64,000 nt of DNA, taken from NCBI RefSeq assembly GCF_037975245.1, contig NC_092569.1, positions 30,696,668 to 30,760,667 on the forward strand. Reading direction: 5' to 3'. The translations under genes and the position numbers were made by a program. Under the pieces are notes generated by a model that saw only the letters and a list, made by a program, of their open reading frames with translations, was not told the origin of the DNA and did not search any database. The stretch comes from Apostichopus japonicus. Its lineage: Eukaryota; Echinodermata; Holothuroidea; Aspidochirotida; Stichopodidae. Positions 36,386 to 49,873 of the stretch are shown piece after piece (the stretch's first letter is position 1; every line of letters starts with the position of its first letter).

Positions 36386-39300
36386 CTGGAAGGAAATTAG
36401 AGAACAATTAATGAAGGTGTTTTGTTGTAAAATACGAAGTTTTTTCCTTTTTTTTTATAAATGGACATTATTATGTCACTTTGGAGTCGTTTGCTGTAGT
36501 TGTCGGGTATATTTGCGTTTGTTGTTTGTTCGTTTAAGTTGGGCTTACGTAATATTTTTGTGCTGGAGTCAAGTTTGCGGATTTTACTGGAGTGGTTTCA
36601 ATTCTGCCAATTCGTCTGGGACCTCATTTGCGAACATCGTGAAGTATTACAATATATTTCTTTATTTATATATTGTATTCATATTAATATTTCTCTTCCT
36701 TCGACCAAAATTAAATAATAATATAGTACTGAGTGTCAGATTAACAGAATTGTAAACGGTGAATTTGTTGAAGTATTCACTTTTGGCATTTTGTACAATA
36801 TATAGTTTTGACTGTTTAATATATGCTAGGTGTTCAAATAAGAGTGAGAGAAATATAGTGTTTGATTGTATCATTCATGTCATCATCTTTTCTCGTGATA
36901 ACGTCTTATATTTCATACTGACGGATTACTTTAATTTGACATGTTTTTTGAATGTTTTAAGCTCGACATTTGCGAGCAAGCAGACGCTACTAACTATATA
37001 AAAGTGGTTGATATGATATATTATGTATGATGTTACAACAATATATCATTTTACCAACACGTGCTAAAATGCAAGGCAATTGTTTAATGAGCAATGCGCA
37101 CGGGACTCTAAGCTCGACATCTAATACAGTTTGACATTAGTGTATACACTATATTTATAACATGACCTGAGTATATGTACGAGTACAAATCCAAGAGTGT
37201 AATTACGACTACAGGTAGTTATGCTAGAATGATATTACGTAATAACTACAAGTATGCGTATGATTGACATTTAGCACAATACATACCAGCATTTCCACTG
37301 TAGCCACTCAATGACAGTCGGTATCTGTCTCCCTCGCTACTGATTATAAATGATGAATAACGGCTGTAGTATGTTGATCCTTCCCTGTTTGTCTTTTCTA
37401 TTCGAAGTTGGTAGGCTTTTTGATTTGTCAATTTGTATATTTTTTCGTTGCCAATCCAATGATCTCCTGTTGGGATTCCAAACCCGTTTTTGTACTCATT
37501 CCAGTTTCGAGAAAAGCTGACGGAGCTACTTGTACGTCGTTGCAAAATCTAGAATGAAAATCAACGAGTTTATCGATTGGATGTGAGTAATATATGAAAT
37601 ATGTCATTTTTACTACAATAATTTAGAAAAATTGATTGGTGAAGGTCAATATCCGATTGGATTAAAGCAATAGGAAGATGGATCAATTGAATCAAATAAT
37701 TGAATTATTTCATTAAAATGTTAGTGAACGAAGTCCTGTTATATGAGAAAATGAAAAGTTAACATGGTAAAGTTCTGTTTTTTCAATTGTTAAAACTTAC
37801 TGTCCAACCACCACTAGACATTTCACAATAGACTTCAAAATTAGAGCTTCCAGCGGGATAAATTGTATATTCTCCGTTATTTGTTCTGTTTGCTGCGTAA
37901 AGATCAGAACAATCTCTGGGTCCACTGCGGGTACATGTAAGACCATCGCCTTCAAACCATTCGTTACAGTAACATCTACGGACAGCATTCCGCTCCTCGC
38001 AGGTTGCGTCTGCACTACAACTGTAACTCTCATTTGTAAGTACGTTACTGTTGCAAGTTATCCGTAAGGAACAGTCAGAATTAATGTAAGATTCACTCTC
38101 CTGGAAATGGTAAATGTTAAACGACATATTTCAGTGAAAGTAAAATCAATGTTTATTTGGTACAACGCTTGATAACGCTCTTGGAGTAAAACTGAATTTC
38201 TACTACAAAATGGTCGTGAGCGTTTTATATATATTAGGTAAAGTTCATCATTCTGGGTGTAATTGCTTTGGATGCCTTGTATTTTGCTAGGTCTCAATTT
38301 AGAAGACTTTTGCAAGAACAGGTAAAACGAAATAGAAGTGAAAATCTATATCATCAATAATCATGAGAATTAATAACATATATAATAAAGAGTAAGGTCA
38401 ATCAATTGAAATCCAAGATTTTATGCTAAAGTGTACGTATTACTGGTAAATATTAAGACTTGTGAACGGCATCATATAAACTTACTGCTAATACCACGTC
38501 TTGCCCTTGAACGTAACAGCCACATTGCTCTTGAGGTATGCAGCTGTTGCCAAGCACCATGTGGTTTTCTGTACAAAGACATCTCTCTGGATCCGCTGGA
38601 TCCGGTATGACACAATCATTCGGATTCTCACAAGTTCTTTCACATGTATTGTCATAATTATCCTTGTTGGATGAGCACCAGGTAATGGGTAAATCTGGGG
38701 AAATTGAATCCACAGCCAGTTAATCCTAGCTTGAAGTGTTAACTCGCTGTTGTGACATTACGTTATTAGATCATCGTGTTACCAACGTAATGCTCTGGCC
38801 GTTCAGAAGATTTGCTGATTGTTAACATAGGATTAAATATAAGCGGGATTTTTTATCGTTAAATTAAGGCTCATTCAGCTTATTCTCATTTATGTCACAC
38901 ATACAAAATAATATGACAATTTCAAGTACTCGACTATGGGATTCTATCAATATTGTTGTGTATCATAATCATTTCCTCCATTGGAACTTTTCTTTATGCA
39001 TTCTTTAATTTTCGTTTTGACTACAAAAATATGGAGAAAATCATTTAAAAAAAGTCTAACCTGTTATTCCTTCGACAACACCAAGACTTGTTATAGAATA
39101 ATTCCCCCGTTCATCGGCAATGCGAAAGTTGTTGTATGTCAAGGAATATGACTGGCCTGCATAATTCTCTAGCTCGATGCGCAGCTGGTACCTCTTTTGG
39201 TTTATCAAGTGAGCTAACTTTTCATTACCAATCAGAAATTCACTGCCTAAGAAACCAATTCCGTTTTTGTATTCGTCCCAGGTTCGATTAAAACCGATGG

Positions 39301-42300
39301 ATCCATCAACACGTCGTTGTATGACCTGAAGAATTCAAAAGATAGGTAGACAACTAACGGATATATTGCATTATCTTATGAACTAAACCTTATAGCCAAT
39401 ACGTGCGGCTCACATCAAGTACGAATAGGATAGAACACATTTGTGATATTGTGTTGTAAATTATGTTTATACATATTTAGAACACTACCATAGGTGTGCA
39501 CAGAAAACAAGTTCTCTAATCGTACGAAAAGTCAATGTTATTACACTGAGTAGTTTTGTTTTGATATTAAACTTCAAATAAACATACCTCGTACAAGATA
39601 TATCATCAGACACAATGTAAAACTAAAATGACTGAAAATGCCAATGTGTCCTATAAAGTGTGTCTCCGAGGGTAACGTATGTGATTGTAAGTGTTCGCGT
39701 CTTGAAATATTTTACTTACTGTCCAACCTCCAGATGAAGTGTTTTGATCACAATATGTCTGAAATGGTTTAGGATACTGGTCAGGTTTAATCAGGTATAC
39801 ACCGGATTTGGCGTTGGTAGAAGAGCATTGGTTAAGTATTTCATGACAATCCCTTGGATACTCCGGAGTTTGGAATAGAAAATACTGCAAGTCTAGCACC
39901 AAAATATTGTAAAGAAAAAGATGAGAAAAAATCGTAAAACTGTTGCAGATACAGTTCCATATGTAAAGAATTATTTCAAGAGAAATATAATATATGGCTA
40001 CATTGCAATAGATTTGTTTTAACTACACAGTAAACATGACGTGGTAACTACCATGAACCATAAGAAAAGGTATTCAAACATTTTCGGCTAATATTCATGG
40101 AGGCTAATATAAGCAAGTATATTTTATTTGAAAAGAAAATCTGACGCAAAGAACTACCGTGAATCTGTGACGACATGGTCTCAGAAGCAAACATGATTAG
40201 TAATAGCTTTCCTCGACAAGAGGGTATGATTTGGACCTATTTTCAGCTTACAACAATCTCAGGATTATCAACACTGACCTGAGATTTGAAAGTGCCAAAT
40301 TATTGAACAAGCCTACAGTATACATAGTCTAAACAAAGTGCGTGTTTTGTCCCTTCTTTAATTGTTACTTGCCATTTAGCCTCTGAAGAAGATCCTGCTA
40401 GGATCGAAACGTCAGGCCAACTTACTTTGCACAAATTACTAACAAATATGAATAAACATAATCGGAAGTATTTTTATTGCTTGAAATAAATATTGACTAA
40501 TGACTTGTATTTCTTTCAGTTTTATTATCGCTGAGAATCTACAATTTACCCCAAATCAGCGCTAAAACTACTTCAAAAACAGTGCAAGGAAATTATTGAG
40601 AATTGTAAATTATTATTTATCTTACAAATTGAAATAGGAGAAAATACCACATTTGAAGTACATCTAGATGGTTCCTTTCTATATTAATTTTTTTTCCAAA
40701 TTATGATTTAGATAACAAATTTAAGTTAATTGGTTAGCTTTCGGAAGTTTATATTAACCGTTACCCTTACAGAACGAAAACTTACTTGAATCGTTGACTC
40801 TTGTGCTTGATGATATCTGATGTAACAAAAAATAAAGGAAATGTACGATTAAGCAAAGTACATTCTGAAGAAACAATATCGAGTTAAGAAGGTTGTACGA
40901 AGGTCAATGTATCACAAAAAAAGAACATACGCTTATCTATTACACTTTCATTTTAACATATACTATCATTTTAAGTTTAAATATACAAAACAGACTTGTA
41001 TAGCCTCTTAAAATACAATCTGATTTCGCTTTTGATTCAAATAAATGAACTATTTTCAACTTGAAAATTATTGTAGAAAAAGATGATAAGAACGGAAAGA
41101 AAATTTCACATTCCAAAATCTAAGCAGTAATAGAATGTTTCGCAATCTTAATATTTCTTTGACATTGATTTTACTGCTTATAAGCATAGCTAATATTGAA
41201 AGTAGGTTTTATTGAATAGCATTAATTGTTTAAACATATGATTATATGTATGTTTGCATGTCTTCTAATACCTCTCATTTATCATTACTATAAATAAAAC
41301 AATCATAAGTCACCATACACTAACTTAACTAAACGATCATAACTACGATAAGCAGATGAAAGTAATAATTCCCTGTGCATTATGCTAATTGAAATGTAAA
41401 TGACATATTATATGAGAAAACGAAAAAAAACCTACAATATATAATTGAAAGAAAATCAAAAGTACAAACATCAGCATTATCCTAGTGGTGTTCGTATAGT
41501 AAGTTAAGTGCAATTATCTATAGCGGGAAACTTGATATATTATGCTAATGAGGTACTTATATACTGGGACAACGTGCAATTTACCCTCAAAAGCTTGAAA
41601 ATAGCCAAGTTTTGAAAATATGTCCAAAAATAGAGCAACCACAATTGAAAATTCATCCGTTGTGAAGAAGAGTATTGTTTGTTGCAATACGTACGAGCCA
41701 CTTGATTGACTTGGACAAGCATCAACAACACAATATATCTTGTTTGTCTTCAACCTCACAAAACACGTATACATTTTACGCCCCAGCTACTGACGCTAAT
41801 TGTCAACATTCGTTCGCCTGAAAGCTACAACTGCTGCAACAACTTTTTGCGACAACAACGTTTTGCTCATAGAAAATATGTCGATATTTTTAGAAATATT
41901 GTACTCAGAACGTATGCAATAACTAAGGCTTTCAATGTACACACATTATGCAGAGTTATCTGTAACCTACAAAAACATTGTTAAAGTAATATTTTATATT
42001 TTTATAAATAAAAAAAAAACAAGTTTAAGAGTAGAAAATATTTGGGCAAGGTCGAACACATGTACGACGATTCACGCTCAATCAAAATAACCTTATGTAT
42101 AATAAAAAAGACAAGTTATCGTATCCATAACGAAAACTGTTTTGATTACCCTTTGTCTACATCAACAAAAGCGGATACTCTTTTGGCAACTTTACGTGTA
42201 CTGTATCTATCTAAGACAGAACACCATTCTTGAAAGCCCCACAACATGCCCGTGAACCCAGCTCCCATGAAAACACATACTTCCTCATAAAAAACGTACA

Positions 42301-45300
42301 TGAGTATTTTTTTTTTTTACCTATGGTTGGCGTAATTCTCTGAAGTATCCTAAATCAAGGATAACACATAATATCATAACGACACATATTTTTCTTTTCT
42401 TCCCTTGATATAAAAGGAAGTGTCATTTGACGCCTGTATGCAAAGCTTTGTATGAAAGAAAGTAAGATACTACGTTGAAGGAGGTCATAATTCATAATTC
42501 AGATAAATGCACGATCCGTCTAATTCAGTAAGACATCACATTTATCCTATTGAATATAACATATTAGAATTAGTCAGTATTGTATTTGTGTATTGGTTCA
42601 AGACAACTCTTACCTGGTTTACATGTGCTGAGATTATCCGATAACTCGTTAATTAAGTATGTTGGGAGAAAGAAGCTAATGATATACCAGTCGTGCAAAA
42701 ATTCTTCTCTAAAACGATATTTTTGTCAAAGTAGTTATTATAAAATCTAAGTATCAAAGTAAAGGATATCTGTTAACTTTAAAGGAAATGATAGGTAACT
42801 GTTCAACAAACACATCAAATTTCAAATATGACTACTTGTAAAACAATTTATAGAGTTTCTGTCAAGTTATATCCATTTTGAAAATTCTTGGCAATCAACA
42901 TCATCTAGATTCCCTCAAAACAACAGGATTTTGAATAATAGCCGTTCTTGTCTACGTGATCACGTGTTGTATGGTAACATTTTCCATATTTTTTAAATTA
43001 TAGACTTTGCAAGGAAGAAACGAGGAAATGATGGATACAAGCCTGTCTTGTCGACAACGTGGCAAAAAAAGCTCTGAATCCTAAATTATAACCTTTCTAC
43101 AGTTTTGTTCTTTAAAAAAAAAAAAAAGAATCAGGAAATTTACAACGGAAACGCACAGCGAGAAAGCATACGAATTTATTTATTGTTTTGTCTGGGATGA
43201 TTGAGTAATGTTAATAAACAAGTCTGTTTACTCTTTTCCTTTATCTTGACATTGGTTTGGTACAATTTAAAAAAACGAAATCTTGGAATGAATCTTTTTT
43301 ATTATTGTGGGTTAGTCGAAGATCTTTCTGATGTTATAGGCAAAATTTCAAAACTAACAACGTTTCACAGTGACTTTTTTGTAATATACTTTATTCTCAA
43401 TTTCTTATCACTTTTCATAACATTTAGGTTAAAATTTTCGTACTTTATTTTTAGTTTTAAAGCGGTGTTTCGTGCAAACTTGTTACAAAAATGTTGGCTA
43501 TTAAAATAACTATATTTAGTTGATGGTTATTACATTGATAGCGTCAAAATCATCCATATGATAAACGCAGGTGACCGAATCAAAAATATTATTAACAGAT
43601 GCATGTGTAATACAATACAATGACCGCCAGAAGGAAACAAGACATTGGAGAACAATCAGTGTTACCTTAACCCGGAAATCGTCAGAGAAACAATTGAAAT
43701 TAAGAGGTTGATACATTTTAAGAAGGAATATTAAGACTGACATTGCTTGGTCATGAAAAAAAAAGTTTCAAGACAAAATACAGAATTATTAAGATATACA
43801 GTTTGTACATAAAACTATTAGAGACGGTGTATCAGTATTGAGCTAGTACAAAAAGGGGTTACTTGGGTCACAAATATCGGTTGCCTAATTATCGTATCAA
43901 ATATAAGGTGTGTTGGGGATGTTTGGCAAATAATTGTTGATCCTTGTAAGATACATTCGTTTCCTCTTGTGTATTTGCATGGTGAACTGATCAATATTTA
44001 TTCGTTCGTAGGCCTACGTGCCTGTTTTGAATAGTGTATTACATAAATGCGTCTGTTATGTTTTACAGATACCTGCACAGAGGACAAACTTGAAAGTTGT
44101 TGTCAGATATACATATATTGTAATACTTAACATATTAACACTTTTGTGAACGAGAATTTGAAAGTGCTTGGAATTCTCTAATTTTGAATTGATCTAGTAC
44201 TGTTTTTGTAGTGTAAACTTGATTGTTAAATATTGCACACATAAACTGTTACAATAATGAGGTTTTCTTAGCTCGTTTTGTAAAAAAAAAACATTTAAGC
44301 TACACTGCGTAAAGCTGCCAGTTTTATGTACACGAAAAACCCATCAATACATTATGTTCACATATTAAACGTCTGTTTATAATGAATAATGCTTCTTACA
44401 AATATTAAATCCAACAGATTGATAATATCAGTATAAAGTTGTAAATATAGCAAGTTGGATATTAAAATGATTCAAAAGTTTATTTATCATTTCTGTATGC
44501 ATATTTATTCTTTAAAAAAATCAAAAGCTGAAAATGATCTATTTTATCATACTAGTTGGGCAGTCATTTTGACGGAGAGATACATTTTGTATTCGGAAAA
44601 TATGAAAATTTTTATGAATCGACAGAACAAATTGTCACCGTGAAGGAATAACTTCACAAGTTGTTTTATGATATTGTTACTTGTTCTATACATTTTCATT
44701 TTAAGCTTCATGCGATATTTTCTTTGATTAACAAACTATTGGTTAACAAGTTAATCATAAAGTCATTTTTCCTAGCGTAGGTTTATGGATACTTAATCAT
44801 ATGTAGGGTTTTGAAACCCATATGCTCTCGTTACAAGGCCGTTTAGGTTTCTTGTGAAACAATTTATAGAGTTTGTGTAAAATTATATCCATTTTGAAAA
44901 TTCTTGGCAATAATACCTCGTCTAGACTCAATAACAACAACACGATTTTGAAAAATAGCCGTTCTTGTCTACGTGATCACGTGTTGTATGGTAAAGTGTT
45001 CAATAGTTTTAATTAAAGACTTTGCATGAAGAAACGAGGATATGATAGCTTCAAGCCTGTGTTGTCGACAACGTGGGGAAATAGCTCTGAATCGTAAATG
45101 ACAACATTTCTACAGTTTTTGTTCTTTTAAAAAACAGAATCAGGAACTTTACAACGGAAACGCACAGCGAGAAGATATATACATCTATTTATGTTTTTGT
45201 CTGGGATGATTGAGTAATGTTAATGAACAAGTCTGTGTTACTGTTCTACCTTTTCGTAACATTGTTTTGGTAAAACTTTAAAAAAAAAACTTTCTTAGAA

Positions 45301-46820
45301 TGAATCTTTCTTTCTTATTGTCGGTTAGTAGAAGCACTTTCTGATGCTACCGTCACAATTTCAAAACTAAAAACTTTTCACATTGATTTTTTTTTATTTA
45401 TACCTTATTTCCCATCACTTTTCATAACATTTAGTCTATCATTGTCGTACTCTATTTGTATTCTTAACGGAAAGTTTCGTGCAAAATTCTTTCATGTATG
45501 TCGACTATTTAAATATTCACATTTAGTTTATGATTATTACATTGACATGCGTTAAAAATCATTCCTATGGTTAACGCACATGACTGAATCAAATACATTT
45601 TTAACAGATATTTAATTTTGACATATTAAACTTCTGTGTCTAAGAAATACTAAATCCAACATATTGATCATATCAGTATAACGTTGTAAAAATAGCAATT
45701 TAGTAATTAGACTTATTTAGAACTTTAATTATCATTTCCGCATGCATATTTCTTCTTTTAGAAAATCAAAAGCTGAACTTTATTTATTTTATCATACTAG
45801 TTCGGCAGTAATTTTGACGGAGAGATAAATGTTGTATTCGTAATATATGAATTATTTTATGAATTGATGGAACAAATTGTCATCGTGAAGGAATATCTTC
45901 TCAAGTTCTTTCTTGACATTGTTACTTGTTTTATACCTTCGCATTTTAAATTGCATCCGATATTTTCTTTGATAAACAAATGATTAGTTCACAAGTTAAT
46001 CATAACGTTATATTTCTTAGCATAGGATAATGGATATTCAATCATATGTAGGTTTTTGAAACCCTTATGCCCTCGTTACAAGACCGGCTGTGCACTCAAT
46101 ATGGACGAGAAACTTGTATTATAAACAGAATTGTGTGAATTTGAGATATATATAAGTGATAACATTTAGACATTTCCATATGTATATGTATTTTGTATGT
46201 TTCAAAGTTCTTCTCCAAAGATATTCGTCTTGATTTTTAATAGTTTAGCCTCTAAAAAGACATGTCAAAGATAGATGTTCTGCCTATTAAAATTCTGTTG
46301 TAGATTTTCTTTTTACGCGTTGGGTATCAACTAATGATACAGGATTGACAGTACGAATAGTGGGGCTATCAGCAGAAGATATAAGGGCAAGATAATAAAT
46401 GCAATAAAGTAATAAAGAGAGATAATTGTGTGCAGAATAATGCTCGATAACGCACAACATTTACACACAAAAAACATATCTCAATTTCAAAAAAGTTACA
46501 GTTGAATAGAGCCGATAGCTCACCAATCGTAATATTCTCTACGAATACTCGACGTAACAAGTCAGCGCAGATAGACCGTTGTTTTATTTTATATGTAGAA
46601 AGACGTACAGGAATTTGTTAATCTGAAGTTAATGAAATACTGAGTACCAAATTGTAAATCAGTAAAAAAAATTATACAAGTAAAACAAATCAATTCAATT
46701 TTACTTTGAAGAAATTAATTTCATTTTATTAATATTTTAGAGACTTACCCGAAAACCATTTGAGTTTAAAAGCAGCAACACCGCAAAGACGAAAAATTAT
46801 TTGCTTCGAAGTTCTGCCAT
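35904..46820 (-). CDS. fibrinogen/TIL/EGF secreted protein, copy C (eight exons, stop in signal exon)
   Basis: Exons on the minus strand: 46749-46820, 40786-40816, 39720-39892, 39061-39325, 38486-38694, 37801-38100, 37287-37548, 35904-36385. Their 1794 bp keep phase and would give 597 aa: signal (1-24), micro-exon linker (25-35), first fibrinogen half-domain (about 38-180), TIL-like (181-250), EGF-like plus fibrinogen start (251-350), middle (351-437), C-terminal part with Cys/Tyr insertion (438-597). Exons 2-8 are open. Codon 8 of the signal exon is TAA (AGC AAA TAA), where copy A has TGT and copy D TAT, and no later in-frame ATG lies in that exon. The exon 4 donor is GTTAGA, weaker than the GTGAGA of D. 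So the gene is probably a young pseudogene, unless another first exon is used or the base calls are wrong. Confidence 0.75.
37287..37548 (-). CDS. copy C exon 7: fibrinogen middle
   Basis: 262 bp, phase 0 to 1, ttctag acceptor, gtatgt donor. ILQRRTSSSVSFSRNWNEYK through HWIGNEKIYKLTNQ to GYSGNAG. Confidence 0.87.
37801..38100 (-). CDS. copy C exon 6: EGF-like module plus fibrinogen start
   Basis: 300 bp, phase 0 to 0, ttccag acceptor, gtaagt donor. SDCSLRITCNSNVL, SCSADATCEERN, CYCNEWFEGDGLTC, then RDCSDLYAAN and EVYCEMSSGGWT. Confidence 0.87.
38486..38694 (-). CDS. copy C exon 5: TIL-like module
   Basis: 209 bp, phase 1 to 0, ccccag acceptor, gtaagt donor. WCSSNKDNYDNTCERTC, NPNDCVIPDPADPERCLC, NSCIPQEQCGCYVQGQD. 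Nine cysteines, matching D closely and B more loosely. Confidence 0.8.
39061..39325 (-). CDS. copy C exon 4: middle of the first fibrinogen half-domain
   Basis: 265 bp, phase 0 to 1, cttcag acceptor, donor gttaga. VIQRRVDGSIGFNRTWDEYK through FLIGNEKLAHLINQ to ITSLG. Confidence 0.85.
39720..39892 (-). CDS. copy C exon 3: start of the first fibrinogen half-domain
   Basis: 173 bp, phase 1 to 0. The acceptor is tgctag; the nearby ttgcag would give the wrong frame. LFQTPEYPRDCHEILNQCSS, SGVYLIKPDQYPKPFQTYC, SSGGWT, then gtaagt. Confidence 0.83.
40379..40417 (+). repeat. hammerhead-like repeat motif
   Basis: GCCT, CTGAAGA, a 5-bp hairpin (GATCC/GGATC), GAAAC, GTC, AGGC. GCCT and AGGC could form stem I with GTC as the cleavage triplet, but stem III is practically absent and one extra A precedes stem II. 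Likely the conserved end of a dispersed retroelement; it is homologous to 23748-23789. Confidence 0.45.
40786..40816 (-). CDS. copy C exon 2: 31-bp micro-exon
   Basis: Between atcag and gtaagt. It encodes ISSSTRVNDS, Ser/Thr-rich, and differs from the D micro-exon at only a few bases. Phase 0 to 1. Confidence 0.75.
42716..46745. repeat. intron-1 segment of copy C, homologous to copy A 6458-11263
   Basis: Two tandem units as in copy A. The second unit (about 44890-46080) has lost some 0.7 kb near 45607, corresponding to about 9300-9990 of copy A. Non-coding. Confidence 0.75.
46749..46820 (-). CDS. copy C exon 1: signal-peptide exon with premature stop
   Basis: Aligned to copies A and D the exon starts MAELRSK and then reads TAA at codon 8; the remainder (FFVFAVLLLLNSNGFR) is intact in frame and the gtaagt donor is kept. 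TGTATT in copy A corresponds to TAATTT here. Confidence 0.75.
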
Positions 46821-46942
46821 TGACCCAACACGAAAGAGAGAAAAAAGGTGCACGAAATAAAGGAGATACTTGCTGACCTTCTGAGACAGTGACAGAAGTA
46901 ATGAACGTGAAATCGTTACACAAGGAGGCACCTTCATACGTA

Positions 46943-46972
46943 CGGATGTCCAATTGCACCACGTTATATATC
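46943..46972 (-). promoter_or_regulatory. putative core promoter, copy C
   Basis: A consensus-like TATATAA on the minus strand (46964-46970), followed by CGTGGTGCAATTGGACATCC, about 145 bp upstream of the ATG. The best TATA box among the four copies. Confidence 0.4.
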
Positions 46973-47589
46973 AGTCGGTCACATTTAAGAGCCATAATTT
47001 ATGTTATGCAATCTAGTGTGTCCCATATCGACATCTGCATTTAATGTAAGTGTCATTATTATTACATGATAAATATGTGCTTTGTTCACCTAGAAGCTCT
47101 TTTATCTCGAATCGTTAGTTAAAATTTAAAACTCGTGATTTTACCACAAGGAAATGATAAGAATGGTTGTTTACATCCCACACAATAAATGTCAAATTAT
47201 CTGTATATTGACCATTACTGAATTAAATGACTAGATTGTCATTGTCTTAAGCTTGCCACATATCTTTACGAATTAACAAATATTAAGTCGAATGTGGAAG
47301 GCAAATGATAAGCACTAAGAACCGTGTTTGTCCGTCGTTTACTGATATGGGACATCATGCATGCAAAAGACGCTCTCAACGTATTAACATACTTTAACAC
47401 CAAACCGCTCGGAATAGTGAGATATCGATATCAAACAGCACCTTTCGGATATAAGACGAATCACAGGAATAATTATTTCTGCTGGCCTATCACGGAATAG
47501 AGTATTTAACGATGTGGTTTTGTTCTTATTTACTGGGGTGTTAAAAATTATCAATAATTTGGTTAAAACAACAACAATAATATTGTTTT

Positions 47590-48015
47590 TCCACCCGATA
47601 TTCATGGCTCGTACATTAACTACTATTCATGTCTTGTAACAAATGTTTTGAACACAAAGTAGTAATTGCTGATAATTATTGATAAACGGTTGTGGGACAT
47701 AACTGTAGTTGCTGTGCCAACCATTGGGTGCGAGTTCACGCGATTCGAAAATGAAGTCGTATCTAGTCGTTTTATGCTACCAGTAAGCCTATGGGTATAC
47801 CGGAACATTGCATTTCTTCGTTCTCGGAATGACGATTTGACGTTATTTAAAGAGAGTTGTGAACTGGAATCAAACGGTACAGTACCTACTTTACTTCAAA
47901 CACATCTCTAGTACCGTACATGTTACTACTGTTCATGTCCCACAACCGTGCATCGTTAATCTTTACTTTGTGTTCGTAACACGGTAACATGTATTACAGG
48001 TGGCACCAGTACTTA
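47590..48015. repeat. diverged copy of the foldback element
   Basis: Homologous to 12130-12540; the right arm (gtattacaggtggcacca near 47990) is kept, the left arm is rearranged (gtacatgttactactgttca near 47915). Confidence 0.5.
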
Positions 48016-48357
48016 CTGTGCTAATTATGAGTATCGGCTGGTTTTCACATATTATTATATTATTTGTTACAATCTCACTCATGGAGTAAACTGTTGAAAT
48101 GATGCAATTCACTTTAAATGATCATAACCAGGAACTACCCATTTCATACGCATACTGATTTCAAAGTACCTTAACTGCTTTGACGTTACACAATCATTTA
48201 CAAGGTGATGCCTTCTATTTTCCTTGCTGGTATGTACAAGCTACTATATGATAAACAACGTGGCTGGCAACTCACGATACTTAACGGAATCCGATGGACG
48301 TATAAACCGTATGATATCACGTGATTGAGCCACGTAGCACTGTTCCACGTGTTCGAT

Positions 48358-48378
48358 GTGATGACATCACAAGGAAAT
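48358..48378 (+). promoter_or_regulatory. conserved flank motif GATGACATCACAAGGAAAT, copy C
   Basis: About 1.5 kb upstream of the copy C start codon. Same motif and same preceding cacgtg E-box as in copy A. Confidence 0.35.
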
Positions 48379-48599
48379 ACATCTTGAATGATGACGAATC
48401 GTGCGTGGTGGATTCTTTACTACAATATACACAGACAAATTGTCAGACGTTATTATCTGTGCCAAGAAATCGGAGTCCATACTTCTTGTGTTAATTCACT
48501 TGCATACCCCCTTCCTCACATAACCTTGTGTAGGTATATCACCTAGTTATAATTACAGGATTGTATTCGGAACGTGGTGAGAGAGGATGAGAGTGAAGT

Positions 48600-49870
48600 A
48601 TTATATAAGCCTAATAAAAGAGATCACATTACATTTTACTGTGTCAGACAAAATGTTTGACACTCGGTTAAAATGTTTACTGGTAGTAAGATACAACCAA
48701 ATGGTTGTACTCGCATATATGCCGTGAGTAACACTGCATGGTATCGATGGGTGTATAGTACATGATGATTTGGTCAAAATTGTACAAACATATGTCTTTA
48801 TTATCTCTAATTGTAATACTACAACAAGTAAGAAGGCGCTGTTAACGACATGTTGGAGTAGAGCTATCACCTCATACTTATTATTAATGATAAGCGTTCA
48901 TTCAAACACATTTCTATCATTATTTAAGTTAATTCGCCAATTATAACTCATTGCCGGAATATTATTACATTTCTCTCGTGATCTTCATGATTTTCTCCCA
49001 TTCCGTCTAGGTTTTTTGTACAAAGTAGCCAATGAAAGTCCTTAACATTATTGTTGCTGAAAAACTTCTCGATCAATATAAATAAATACCATTCCAAAGA
49101 CGTTTAGAATATTTCTACCTGCTTATGTTTGTGCTATGACACACCCTCTAACACAACAAAGATCACTTTGAAGTACTGGTAGAAATTTGGTAATACAATA
49201 TACGGCGTCCCATACTGCTAGCAATTCAATTCCTGTAATCGGACATATCGATTTTCACCGAAAATAGGATATACAAATAAATATTCATGGATATTTGACA
49301 ATTACCAATCACATATATGTGAATAAAGATGTTTTGATTTCAAGTGTTGTATACGCCACCTTTGTTTATATAATAAATTTGTACAGTGATGTGTTGGATT
49401 GAAATACATTAGGAATATGGGATATTTGAAATGGTTCTGTTAAAGTTCTAAAACAATACACAATTTGAAGACCCCCCTGTAATCGATTCCTGAGGGTATA
49501 TGGATCGGAGAAGAACCTTCACATCATATACTCTATGAAATATTTATTTGTGGAATTGATAAACGATTATCCAAAGACATTTTTCCACCTATATTTTAGC
49601 AATATCCGTCATATATATTTCAATCATTTTCAATCAATTAGTTAACATTGTCGGAACGTTGTATACATTGTTTTAAACTTCCTCTCGTACGAGGATGCGT
49701 GAGGGATAAGAGGTATTGAAAATGGCTCTGGTAAAGTGCTAAAAATATTCCCATACAGTTTCATTAATTGATATGGAAATACGACCGGTGTAAATGTGAA
49801 TCTGACAGAAAATCTTCAACGTTTTTGAAATATAATTAATATTGGAATATAATTAAACCGCTTTGAGGAC
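48600..49870. other. outer 5' flank of copy C, no gene recognised
   Basis: Homologous in pieces to 13770-14350 and to 33700-34100. The open frame at 48601-48870 (minus) has no counterpart in copy A. Confidence 0.5.
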
Positions 49871-49873
49871 CGA

